This document shows, piece after piece, positions 1 through 7,620 of a stretch of 46,717 nucleotides of DNA. The DNA is from an uncultured Spirochaetaceae bacterium (GTDB taxonomy: Bacteria; Spirochaetota; Spirochaetia; Treponematales; Treponemataceae). Position 1 is the first letter of the stretch. Every line of letters begins with the position of its first letter. The stretch covers positions 1 through 46,717 of the forward strand of contig CADCCO010000006.1 of the NCBI GenBank assembly GCA_902799965.1, read 5' to 3'. The notes under the pieces were generated by a model. It was not told the origin of the DNA. It saw only the letters and a program-made list of their open reading frames with translations, and searched no databases. The position numbers and the translations under genes are program-made.

Positions 1-12
1 GCGCTTCCTCTC

Positions 13-41
13 TTGAATAAAAAGATTCATTCCATTATAAT
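13..41 (+). promoter_or_regulatory. Sigma-70-type promoter of the DEAD-box helicase gene
   Basis: TTGAAT at 13-18 and a perfect TATAAT at 36-41 are separated by 17 bp. Only 8 nt lie between the -10 box and the ATG at 50, so the expected start of transcription falls at or within about 3 nt of the start codon. There is no Shine-Dalgarno sequence in that gap. The predicted mRNA is leaderless or nearly so. Confidence 0.75.
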
Positions 42-49
42 ATTTCCCT

Positions 50-1678
50 ATGAATTTTACAGAATTTGCCTTGCATGAGGACCTTCTTAAAGGCATAGCC
101 CAGGCCGGCTATGAAACATGCACTCCTGTTCAGGAACAGGTTTTAAAGACCTCTCTTGCCGGGGACGATTTGTACGTGCAGTCCCAGACCGGCACTGGAA
201 AAACGGCCGCCTATTTGGTTTCCATAATTCAGGAACGCCTTTCAAACCCTGAGAACGATGGAAAAAAGACTCTTGTTTTGGTTCCCACGCGCGAGCTTGC
301 CGTCCAAGTTGAGGACGAAGCCAAAAAGCTTCTTTCGGGAACAAGCCTCAAGGCCTTCAGCTTTTACGGCGGAGTGGGCTACAAGGCCCAGGTTGAGGCG
401 ATTGAAAAGGGCGTTGACTTTATCGTTGGAACGCCGGGCCGAATCATCGACCTTAAGAAGGGCGGCCAGCTGGACTTGAGTGGCGTTGGCTTCCTTGTAA
501 TCGACGAGGCCGACAGAATGTTCGACATGGGCTTTTATCCCGACCTTCGCGAAATCCTAAAGTTCATTCCCAACCCAGAGGCGCGCCAGACCATGCTCTT
601 TAGCGCCACGCTCAACACTTACGTAAAGAACTTGGCTTGGGAATACACGCGCGACGCAAAGGAAATCACGATTGAGGCGGAAAACATCACGGTTGACGAA
701 ATCGACCAGTCTTTGATCCACGTTTCAAGCGACAAAAAGCTTCCGCTCCTTTTGGGAATCCTTAACCGCGACAAGCCCGAAAGCGTCTTGATTTTCTGCA
801 ACACAAAGAAGGGCTGCGAAATCTTGGGCAAGCGCCTTAAGATAAACGGCTTTGAGTCGGGCTTTATCATCGGCGACATGCAGCAGTCAAAGCGTCTTGA
901 AACCTTGAACAACTTTAAGGCCGGTAAATTTTCCATCTTGGTCGCCACCGATGTCGCCGCGCGCGGAATCGACGTGAACGACCTTGCGATGGTCGTCAAC
1001 TACGACCTTCCCAACGAGCCTGAAAACTACGTCCACCGCATTGGACGCACGGCCCGCGCCGGAAAGAGCGGCAAGGCCTACACATTCTGTTCCGAAAAAG
1101 ACGTTTACGATTTGCCCGTAATCGAGCGCTACATCGACAAGCAAATTCCTTCAAGCGTTTGCTCCGACGACCAATTGGCCGAAGACAAGAGCAAGGGCGT
1201 TTACATTAAGCTTGACACTTACGGCTGGGGCGGAGACGACGAGCGCGACTCGCGCGGTTCCGGCTACGGACGCGACCGCAAGGGCGGACGCTACGACAAG
1301 GACGGCCGAGGCAGGCGCGGAGAGCGGGGCGAGCGCGGAGACAGAAAGCCGCGCGGCGAGCGTTCAGAAAATCGCGGCGAAAAGCGCGAGTTCGACAAGT
1401 CGCTTGAAGGCCTTTCGTTCGAAGAGCGAATGGAAGTCTACAAGAAAAAGTATTCCGAAAAGGCCGGCGGCTCGCGCGGCGAAAAGCGCGGCAAGTTTGA
1501 CAAGGGCAAAAAGCCCTACGACAAGCGCGAGCGCTTTGACAAGAAGGGCGGCGCCAAGGGGGCTTCCTTCCAAGGAAAGAAGGCAGGACAAAAGCCCGGC
1601 GCAAAAGCCGCGCCCAAAAAGACTTTGGAGAACCGCGGCATAGTCGGCTTCTTCAAGTCGCTCTTTGGAAAGAAATAA
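50..1678 (+). CDS. DEAD-box ATP-dependent RNA helicase (RhlE/RhlB-like) with basic RGG-rich tail
   Basis: The 542-residue protein should unwind or remodel RNA duplexes in the cytoplasm using ATP. The helicase core fills about residues 1-370. Motif I is TGTGKT near 47-52, Ia PTREL near 79, Ib TPGR near 128, II DEAD at 152-155, III SAT near 185 and VI HRIGRTARAG near 331. After residue about 395 the chain becomes a low-complexity Arg/Gly/Asp/Lys-rich tail with RGG-like repeats, ending in a short hydrophobic GFFKSLFGKK-type terminus. Such tails in the family usually bind RNA non-specifically. The start is fixed by the family N-terminus (NFTEFAL) and lies 8 nt after a -10 box. An ABC-F gene follows 44 nt downstream on the same strand. 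Which DEAD subfamily it belongs to is uncertain; the family call is secure. Confidence 0.95.
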   Translation: MNFTEFALHEDLLKGIAQAGYETCTPVQEQVLKTSLAGDDLYVQSQTGTGKTAAYLVSIIQERLSNPENDGKKTLVLVPTRELAVQVEDEAKKLLSGTSLKAFSFYGGVGYKAQVEAIEKGVDFIVGTPGRIIDLKKGGQLDLSGVGFLVIDEADRMFDMGFYPDLREILKFIPNPEARQTMLFSATLNTYVKNLAWEYTRDAKEITIEAENITVDEIDQSLIHVSSDKKLPLLLGILNRDKPESVLIFCNTKKGCEILGKRLKINGFESGFIIGDMQQSKRLETLNNFKAGKFSILVATDVAARGIDVNDLAMVVNYDLPNEPENYVHRIGRTARAGKSGKAYTFCSEKDVYDLPVIERYIDKQIPSSVCSDDQLAEDKSKGVYIKLDTYGWGGDDERDSRGSGYGRDRKGGRYDKDGRGRRGERGERGDRKPRGERSENRGEKREFDKSLEGLSFEERMEVYKKKYSEKAGGSRGEKRGKFDKGKKPYDKRERFDKKGGAKGASFQGKKAGQKPGAKAAPKKTLENRGIVGFFKSLFGKK

Positions 1679-1684
1679 CGTGTC

Positions 1685-1707
1685 ATGTTCGGGCTTGGCC
1701 CGGACAT
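1685..1707 (+). other. Intercistronic hairpin between helicase and ABC-F genes
   Basis: A 10-bp stem (1685-1694 with 1698-1707, one G-U pair) closes a three-base TTG loop. It is followed by only three T residues in a row, so it is a weak terminator at best. It lies just upstream of the GGGAGG ribosome site of the next gene and could be a processing or mRNA-stability element. Confidence 0.5.
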
Positions 1708-1722
1708 CTTTGGGAGGCCATC

Positions 1723-3360
1723 ATGATTACAGTTTCAGACGTATCTCTTAAATTCAGCGAAAAGCCGCTTTTCAAAGACGTGAACCTAAAGTTCACCAGC
1801 GGAAACTGCTACGGAATAATCGGCGCCAACGGCGCGGGAAAGTCAACCTTCCTAAAAGTGCTTTCAGGCGAGCTGGAGCACGACGGCGGAACGATTTCGA
1901 TTACGCCCGGCGAGCGAATGGCCGTGCTCAAGCAGGACCACTTTGCCTTTGACTCCTTCAGCGTAAAGGACACCGTCCTGCAGGGCTATCCAAAGCTTTA
2001 CGAGACCGCAAAGGCGCGCGAGGCGATTTACGAAAAGGCCGACTTTACCGAAGAGGACGGAAACAAGGCCGCCGAGCTTGAGGCGGAATTCAGCGAAATG
2101 GGCGGCTGGGAAGCCGAAAACCAAATAGAGCAAATGCTTTCCGGCCTGGGCTTGGAAGAAGAGTTCCACGACAAGATGATGAGCGACTTGGACGAAAGCC
2201 AAAAAGTCCGCGTCCTCTTGGCGCAGGCGCTTTTCGGAAACCCCGACATTCTGCTTTTGGACGAACCGACGAACGGCTTGGACTTGGAATCGATTTCTTG
2301 GCTGGAAAATTTCTTGATGGAATTTCCCAACATCGTGATCGTCGTGAGCCACGACCGCCACTTTTTGAACGCCGTCTGCACTTACATTTGCGACATCGAC
2401 TACGGAAAAATCAGCCAGTTCACAGGAAACTACGACTTCTGGTACCAGATGAGCCAAGTCTTGCAGCGCCAGGCCAAGGACCAGGCCAAAAAGCGAGAGG
2501 ACAAGATGGCCGAACTCAAGGCCTTTATCCAGCGCTTTGCCTCAAACGTTTCCAAGGCCGGCCAGGCTTCAAGCCGAAAGCGCGTCTTGGAAAAATTGGA
2601 GCTTGAAGAGCTTCCGGTCACAAGCCGAAAATTTCCCTACGTGAATTTCCGCCCCGACCGCGAAATCGGAAACAACGTTTTGGAAGTCAAGTCGCTCAAC
2701 TATGCAGAAGACGGCGACGAGCTTTTGAAGAATTTTTCTTTGATGGTCAACCGCACCGACAAAATCGCCTTTGTTGGAATCGAGCACAATTCCATCAGCG
2801 CGCTTTTTGACATCGTTAGCGGCGTGAAAAAGGCGCAAAGCGGAGAATTCTTTTGGGGCCAGACGACCAAGCAGGACTACCTTCCGCGCGACAACGCCTC
2901 TTTCTTTAAGAACAATTATTCGATAACCGATTGGCTTAAGCAATACTCGCCCGACCAAAACGACGCCTTTGTGCGCGGCTTTTTGGGAAGAATGCTTTTT
3001 TCCGGCGACGAGTCGTTAAAGCCGGTAAACGTTTTGTCGGGCGGCGAGAAAGTCCGCTGTATGCTGTCAAAGATGCAGCTTAGCGGCGCCAACGTCTTGA
3101 TTTTGGACGACCCGACCAACCACTTGGACTTGGAGGCAATCCAGTCGCTCAACGAGGCGCTGGTCCAGTTCCCGGGCGTCGTGCTTTTCTCAAGCCACGA
3201 CCACGAGTTCATCCAGTCAATCGCAAACCGAATCGTGGAAATCACGCCCAAGGGAATCATCGACCGAATGATGGACTTTGACGACTACCTTAAGGACGAG
3301 CAAATTATCAAGATGCGCGAAGAATTCTACGAAGGCAGCGGAAAGAAGATTCGGTATTAA
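1723..3360 (+). CDS. ABC-F family ATPase, YbiT-like, with degenerate second ATP site
   Basis: This 545-residue soluble protein has two ABC domains and no membrane segment, as in ABC-F factors that act on the ribosome. The text closely resembles E. coli YbiT, including the WLENFL and SHDRHFLN regions. NBD1 has an intact Walker A (GANGAGKST, about 34-42) and Walker B (LLLDEPTNGLD, about 176-187), but its signature reads LDESQ instead of LSGGQ. NBD2 is the reverse: its signature LSGGE at 438-442 is intact, while its Walker A region reads GIEHNSIS at 352-359 with no Lys-Ser/Thr, and Walker B is LDDPTNHLD with Asp replacing the catalytic Glu. One composite site should therefore work and the other be dead. 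A charged inter-domain linker lies near 240-290. The gene has a good GGGAGG site and follows the helicase gene. Its ribosomal target is not known from sequence. Confidence 0.93.
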   Translation: MITVSDVSLKFSEKPLFKDVNLKFTSGNCYGIIGANGAGKSTFLKVLSGELEHDGGTISITPGERMAVLKQDHFAFDSFSVKDTVLQGYPKLYETAKAREAIYEKADFTEEDGNKAAELEAEFSEMGGWEAENQIEQMLSGLGLEEEFHDKMMSDLDESQKVRVLLAQALFGNPDILLLDEPTNGLDLESISWLENFLMEFPNIVIVVSHDRHFLNAVCTYICDIDYGKISQFTGNYDFWYQMSQVLQRQAKDQAKKREDKMAELKAFIQRFASNVSKAGQASSRKRVLEKLELEELPVTSRKFPYVNFRPDREIGNNVLEVKSLNYAEDGDELLKNFSLMVNRTDKIAFVGIEHNSISALFDIVSGVKKAQSGEFFWGQTTKQDYLPRDNASFFKNNYSITDWLKQYSPDQNDAFVRGFLGRMLFSGDESLKPVNVLSGGEKVRCMLSKMQLSGANVLILDDPTNHLDLEAIQSLNEALVQFPGVVLFSSHDHEFIQSIANRIVEITPKGIIDRMMDFDDYLKDEQIIKMREEFYEGSGKKIRY

Positions 3361-3423
3361 AAGCAGGCGCCTGAACGTGCGAGCCTTTGCGAGCGCGTTT
3401 GTTGGCGTTGCGCGGCGGCCTTT

Positions 3424-5535
3424 CTATTTTTGGCTTTCTGTCAATCCCAGCTGCCGCCTCATGTTCGCCAAAATGTCCAGCGCCTTTTCGTCGCTTACCG
3501 CCAGCTGCGGCTCGTGGTATTCGACAAGGCGCGCGGGTATTTCGTCCAAAAAGCGCGAGGGCTGGCATTCAACCGTCGCGGTCATTTTCTTTCGCTTGGC
3601 GCAGGAGGAAATGTAAAGCTTGTCGCGCGCGCGCGTAATGGCAACGTAAAAAAGGCGCCGCTCCTCTTCGACATTCTTTTCGTCTTCCTCTATCGCGCGC
3701 GCGTGGGGTATCAAGCCTTCCTCCGCGCCGGCAATGAACACCACCGGGAATTCCAAGCCCTTTGAGGCGTGGATTGTCATTAGGTTTACTTTGCCCTTGT
3801 CGCCCTCGTCGTCCATGTCGTCGCGGCTAAGAAGAGTGATGCGGTTAAGGTAGTCGTAAAGGCTTGTCTTTCCAAAGTTGTCGGGGTTTGTTTCCCACTG
3901 CGCGATTGAGTTGATGAGCGAGTCGATGTTCAGGTACTTGAAGCGCGCGGCCTTTTCGCTTTTTGGGTTTTCCAAAATCAAAAAGTCCCAGTAGTTTATT
4001 TCTTCAACGAGCGCCTTTACTTTTTTGGAAAGCTCTTTTCCGCCCAGCATGTTGGAATTTTTTTCTATGAGCGAAGTGAACTCGGCAAGCGCCGCCAGCG
4101 TTTTGGGCGGAAGCGCCGCGCTTGGCGCGCCTTTTGATTGCGGTTCGTCGCGCGACAGGGAAAAATCGCCGCCCGCGTCTTGGCCTTGCGAGCCGTTTTC
4201 GTCCGCAAAGCCGCCTTCCTTCTCAAAGCTCTTTATCGTTTCCCACAAGGATTTTTTTTCGGCGGAGGCGCGCGCGTTCAAGACCTCAAGGGCGGCGCGG
4301 CCTATTCCGCGGCGGGGCGTGTTGAGAATCCGCAAAAGGTTTATGTCGTCGTCGTGGTTGGCTATCACGCGGAGGTATGAAACGATGTCCTTGATTTCCT
4401 TGCGCTCAAAAAAGCTTGTGCCGCCGCTCATAGTGTAGGGGATGTTGGCCTGCAAAAAGGCTTCCTCTATCGGACGGCTTTGCGAGTTTGACCTGATCAA
4501 GACGCCAAAGTCGTCGTACTTGATTTTTTCTTCCGCGCAAATTCCCTGTATCGATTCCGCGATAAAATCCGCCTCGTCAGTTTCGTTTTGCGGCATAAAA
4601 ATTTCAATCGGCTTGTTGCCGACAGTCTTTTGGCTCCAAAGCTTTTTGTCCTTGCGGTTGGTGTTGTGGCTGATCACGCCGTTGGCCGCTTCCAAAATCG
4701 TTTCGGTGGAACGGTAGTTTTGCTCAAGGCGAATTTCCTTTACGCCCTCAAAGTCCTTTTCAAAATTGACGATGTTCTCAAAGTCCGCTCCGCGCCAGCT
4801 GTAAATCGACTGGTCGTCGTCGCCGACCACCGCCACGTTTCTGTCGGCAAGCAAATGCATCATCTCGTACTGCTGGTGGCTTGTGTCCTGGAATTCGTCC
4901 ACCATAAGATACTTGTAGCGGTCGCGGTACTTTTGCAAAATCTCCGGGAACTCGCGGAATATTTTTATCGGAAGGACAATCAAGTCGTCAAAGTCGACCG
5001 CGTTGTAAAGCTTGAGGCCTTCCTGGTAATACTCGTAAAGCTCGCGGTACATGTCGGTTTCGACTTTCCAATCCTTGCGGCCGGTCTTTATGTCGCTGAA
5101 CAAAATCGCGATTTTGTAGCAGTCCAAGGCTTCGGGGCTGAACTTAAGCTCGCGGCCGCTTTCCTTTATGAGCGCTATTTTGTCGGTTTCGTCGTAAATC
5201 GTAAAGTTTTCCCGCCAGCCAAGGGCGCTGATTTCCTGCCGCAAAATCTTCACGCCAAACGCGTGGAAGGTGGACACGGTCAGGTTTTGCAGTTTTTTTT
5301 GTGTCAAGTCCTTTACGCGCTCTTCCATCTCTCGCGCGGCTTTGTTGGTGAATGTTAGGGCAAGAATTTGGCTTTGCGGAATGCCCTTGTCCAGCATGTG
5401 CGCGATTCTAAAAGTTATGACGCGCGTTTTTCCGCTCCCGGCTCCGGCGATGATGAGAATCGGGCCTTCGGTCGTCGTGACCGCCGCGTACTGCTGGGGA
5501 TTCAGTTCTTTTTTGAGGGCTTCCAAATCTAGCAT
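3424..5535 (-). CDS. UvrD/PcrA-type superfamily 1A DNA helicase
   Basis: The 703-residue protein is a 3'-5' DNA helicase of the UvrD/Rep/PcrA family, expected in excision repair, replication restart or removal of recombinase filaments. Visible motifs are the Q-motif LNPQQ near 11, Walker A AGAGSGKT at 30-37, motif II VDEFQDT near 211, motif III GDDDQSIYSWRGA near 235-247, motif IV QNYRST, motif V TIHASKGLE near 585 and motif VI FYVAITRARDK near 635. A roughly 35-residue hydrophilic insertion rich in Gly, Ser, Asp and Pro sits near residues 435-470. The chain ends soon after domain 2B/2A without a clear C-terminal Tudor-like module. The ATG lies 9 nt after the -10 box of its promoter and has no Shine-Dalgarno. 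It converges on the ABC-F gene across 63 bp in which I see no terminator with a T-run. Confidence 0.95.
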   Translation of the reverse strand: MLDLEALKKELNPQQYAAVTTTEGPILIIAGAGSGKTRVITFRIAHMLDKGIPQSQILALTFTNKAAREMEERVKDLTQKKLQNLTVSTFHAFGVKILRQEISALGWRENFTIYDETDKIALIKESGRELKFSPEALDCYKIAILFSDIKTGRKDWKVETDMYRELYEYYQEGLKLYNAVDFDDLIVLPIKIFREFPEILQKYRDRYKYLMVDEFQDTSHQQYEMMHLLADRNVAVVGDDDQSIYSWRGADFENIVNFEKDFEGVKEIRLEQNYRSTETILEAANGVISHNTNRKDKKLWSQKTVGNKPIEIFMPQNETDEADFIAESIQGICAEEKIKYDDFGVLIRSNSQSRPIEEAFLQANIPYTMSGGTSFFERKEIKDIVSYLRVIANHDDDINLLRILNTPRRGIGRAALEVLNARASAEKKSLWETIKSFEKEGGFADENGSQGQDAGGDFSLSRDEPQSKGAPSAALPPKTLAALAEFTSLIEKNSNMLGGKELSKKVKALVEEINYWDFLILENPKSEKAARFKYLNIDSLINSIAQWETNPDNFGKTSLYDYLNRITLLSRDDMDDEGDKGKVNLMTIHASKGLEFPVVFIAGAEEGLIPHARAIEEDEKNVEEERRLFYVAITRARDKLYISSCAKRKKMTATVECQPSRFLDEIPARLVEYHEPQLAVSDEKALDILANMRRQLGLTESQK

Positions 5536-5544
5536 AGGGGCTTT

Positions 5545-5573
5545 ATATTATCTGAACAGGCGGGAAAATTCAA
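5545..5573 (-). promoter_or_regulatory. Promoter of the uvrD-like gene
   Basis: Read on the minus strand, TTGAAT (5568-5573) and TAATAT (5545-5550) are 17 bp apart. The ATG at 5535 is only 9 nt from the -10 box and no purine-rich ribosome site intervenes, so the transcript should be leaderless or carry a leader of about 3 nt. Confidence 0.7.
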
Positions 5574-5594
5574 GCGTTTTGCCTTGCAAAAATC

Positions 5595-5623
5595 TTGCAT
5601 TTTTCGCAATTCCGCGCTACAAT
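5595..5623 (+). promoter_or_regulatory. Promoter of the hexokinase-flagellar operon
   Basis: TTGCAT (5595-5600) and TACAAT (5618-5623) are 17 bp apart. The expected transcription start is near 5630, giving a leader of about 30 nt that contains an AGGGGA ribosome site before the ATG at 5661. It is divergent from the uvrD promoter, about 20 bp away. It looks like a standard housekeeping promoter, not a flagellar sigma-28 promoter. Confidence 0.65.
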
Positions 5624-5660
5624 GATAGAATAAACTAAACAATAAAATTAGGGGAAATAT

Positions 5661-6959
5661 ATGAGCCGCGAAGTAAGCGCATTTTTAGGAAAGCATGGAT
5701 TTGTTCAGAACGTTGACGTGGACGACGTAGCCGAAGCGATTTTGTACGACATGGACCAGGGCCTCCACGGAAAAAAGGCCGACCAGGACATGATTCGCAC
5801 TTGGACTCTTCCGCCGGAAAAAAAGCCGGCCAACAAGAGCGTAATCGTAATCGACGCTGGCGGAACAAACTTCCGCTCCTGCCTTGTAACATTTGACGCG
5901 AACGGCGTTCCCGCCATAAGCGAAATGGAAAAGACCAAGATGCCCGGCGTTGAGCGCGAGCTTGGAAAGAAAGAATTCTTTGAGCAAATCGCCGCCAACC
6001 TTGCCCACCTTAAGGACAAGGCCGACTGCATCGGCTTTTGCTTTTCATACCCGATGGAAATCACCAGCGACGGCGACGGCATTTTGACCAGCTTTTCAAA
6101 GGAAGTCAAGGCGCCGGAAGTCGTCGGAAGCAAAATCGGCGCCTGCCTTTCAGACGCGCTTGTCGCCAGCGGCTGGAAAAAGCCTAAGAGCGTAATGCTT
6201 CTTAACGACACTGTGGCCGCGCTTTTGGCCGGAGCCGCCAACCCCGCCAGCGGAAACGTCTATTCAAGCTACGTCGGCTTTATCCTTGGAACCGGCATGA
6301 ACGCGGCCTACATCCAGCCCGCGCTGGGCGACGTAAAGGGCTTTGACAAGGCCGACGTAATCGACTGCGAGGTCGGAAAATTCTGCTCGATTCCCCGCAG
6401 CGACTTTGACCGCGAGTTTGACGCGACAAGCGCCAAGCCCGGCACTTTCTATTTGGAAAAATCTTGCTCCGGCGCCTACCTTGGACCGGTTTCATACTAC
6501 GCGCTAAAGACCGCCGCCAAAGAAGGCTGGCTCAGCGAAAAATTCGCCGCCGAGGTCCTTAAGCTTCCTACATTGACATTGATAGAAATTGACGGTTTTT
6601 TGCACGCGCCCTACAAGACTGACAACACGCTCGGCGGCTTGCTGGCAAACTGCGGCTCAAAAGACGACTATAATTTTGTCTTTGAAACGCTTGACGCGGT
6701 GGTGAACCGCTCCGCCCGCTACGCCGCCGCGATTTTGGTGGCCAGCGTCCTAAAGACCGAGCAGGGCCACGACAAAACCCGCCCGGTTTGCATTGTTTGC
6801 AACGGAACTACTTTCTATAAGACATACAGAACCGCAGGCCGCGTCAAGGCTTGCTTGGAAGAGTCGCTCACAAAGAAGCGCGGCCTTTCTTGGCACGCCG
6901 TTCAAGTTGAAAACGACATCACATTGGGCGCGGCTATCGGAGGCTTGATCCGTGGCTAA
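5661..6959 (+). CDS. hxk: Hexokinase (eukaryote-type fold)
   Basis: The 432-residue cytoplasmic enzyme should phosphorylate glucose or another hexose with ATP at the entry to glycolysis. It belongs to the two-lobed hexokinase family common in eukaryotes and present in treponemes, not to the short bacterial ROK or Glk families. The phosphate-1 loop is IDAGGTNFRS near 64-73, the sugar-binding segment is GFCFSYPMEIT near 128, the catalytic region is LNDTVAALLAG near 180-190, the phosphate-2 region is GFILGTGMN near 207-215, and EVGKF follows. The ribosome site AGGGGA fits the start. The final codons overlap the GTG start of flbB by 8 nt, so the sugar kinase is co-transcribed with and translationally coupled to flagellar genes. 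Confidence 0.93.
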   Translation: MSREVSAFLGKHGFVQNVDVDDVAEAILYDMDQGLHGKKADQDMIRTWTLPPEKKPANKSVIVIDAGGTNFRSCLVTFDANGVPAISEMEKTKMPGVERELGKKEFFEQIAANLAHLKDKADCIGFCFSYPMEITSDGDGILTSFSKEVKAPEVVGSKIGACLSDALVASGWKKPKSVMLLNDTVAALLAGAANPASGNVYSSYVGFILGTGMNAAYIQPALGDVKGFDKADVIDCEVGKFCSIPRSDFDREFDATSAKPGTFYLEKSCSGAYLGPVSYYALKTAAKEGWLSEKFAAEVLKLPTLTLIEIDGFLHAPYKTDNTLGGLLANCGSKDDYNFVFETLDAVVNRSARYAAAILVASVLKTEQGHDKTRPVCIVCNGTTFYKTYRTAGRVKACLEESLTKKRGLSWHAVQVENDITLGAAIGGLIRG

Positions 6960-7581
6960 AGGCAATTCGCTCGGAAAATCAGTCGTTCTCCTCTTTTTAA
7001 TAGTGATTTTGGCCTTGGGCGGCCTTTTGTGGTTCGACTTTTTGGGCGTAATCCGCGTGAAAAGCCTTTTCAACCCCGTCTACAAGGCGCTGGGCTGGCA
7101 AAGGCAGACTTCGGCCACGGCCACAAGCTCCAAGCCCCTTACGGCGGACTTGGACATGGACCGCTTGGACAAGCAGCGCGAGGCCCTTGACTTGTACCGC
7201 GAGGAACTGGAAAAGCGCGAGGCCGACACAAGCGGAATCGAGGAGCAAAACCAGCGCCTGGCTCAGGAAATAGCCGACCGCGAAAAAAATCTTGAAGAGC
7301 GCGAAAAAACATTCAACAACATGGTCAAAATGTTCGATGATAGAAATGCAAACATCGAGCAAATTGCCGCCAACCTTGAAGGCATGCCGCCAAAGAACGC
7401 CGTCGGAATTCTTGAAGCAATGGATGACCAGCTGGCCATCGATGTGCTGAGGAAAGTTGAAGAGCGCGCGAAATCCAGCGGAAAAGCCTCAATGGTTTCT
7501 TACTGGCTCTCGCTGATGCCGGCCGACAGGGCCGCTGTCATTCAGCGCAAGATGACCGTAAAGCCTAACTCAATCGATTAG
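6952..7581 (+). CDS. flbB: FlbB, periplasmic flagellar collar / MotE-like protein
   Basis: The 209-residue protein has one N-terminal membrane segment (about 8-30), a Gln/Glu/Arg-rich coiled coil (about 55-120) and a C-terminal alpha-helical region (about 120-200) resembling the MgtE N-terminal/MotE module, with GMPPKNAVGILEAM as a typical stretch. In spirochetes FlbB is the base of the periplasmic collar that surrounds the flagellar motor and helps place stators. Position before fliK-flgD-flgE matches the flbB-flbC-flgD-flgE order of Borrelia. The start is GTG at 6952, inside the last codons of hexokinase. No separate promoter is needed. The usual upstream neighbours fliH-fliI-fliJ are absent here. 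Confidence 0.85.
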   Translation: MAKGNSLGKSVVLLFLIVILALGGLLWFDFLGVIRVKSLFNPVYKALGWQRQTSATATSSKPLTADLDMDRLDKQREALDLYREELEKREADTSGIEEQNQRLAQEIADREKNLEEREKTFNNMVKMFDDRNANIEQIAANLEGMPPKNAVGILEAMDDQLAIDVLRKVEERAKSSGKASMVSYWLSLMPADRAAVIQRKMTVKPNSID

Positions 7582-7620
7582 CGGCGATTTTTTGCCTCGG
7601 CGTTTGCTGGAGGTAAAAAA

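Noticed and set aside
1212..1643. Long open frames on both strands opposite or alongside the helicase tail
   Set aside because: They arise from the biased GC-rich RGG/Lys codons of the helicase tail, have no ribosome site and give Arg/Ala-rich nonsense protein.
3361..3423. Terminator between the convergent ABC-F and uvrD genes
   Set aside because: Only short imperfect palindromes and no T-run after a stem were seen on either strand.
4588..5358. 256-codon open frame opposite uvrD
   Set aside because: It is antisense to a well conserved helicase, has no family resemblance and reflects codon bias (GC-rich third positions).
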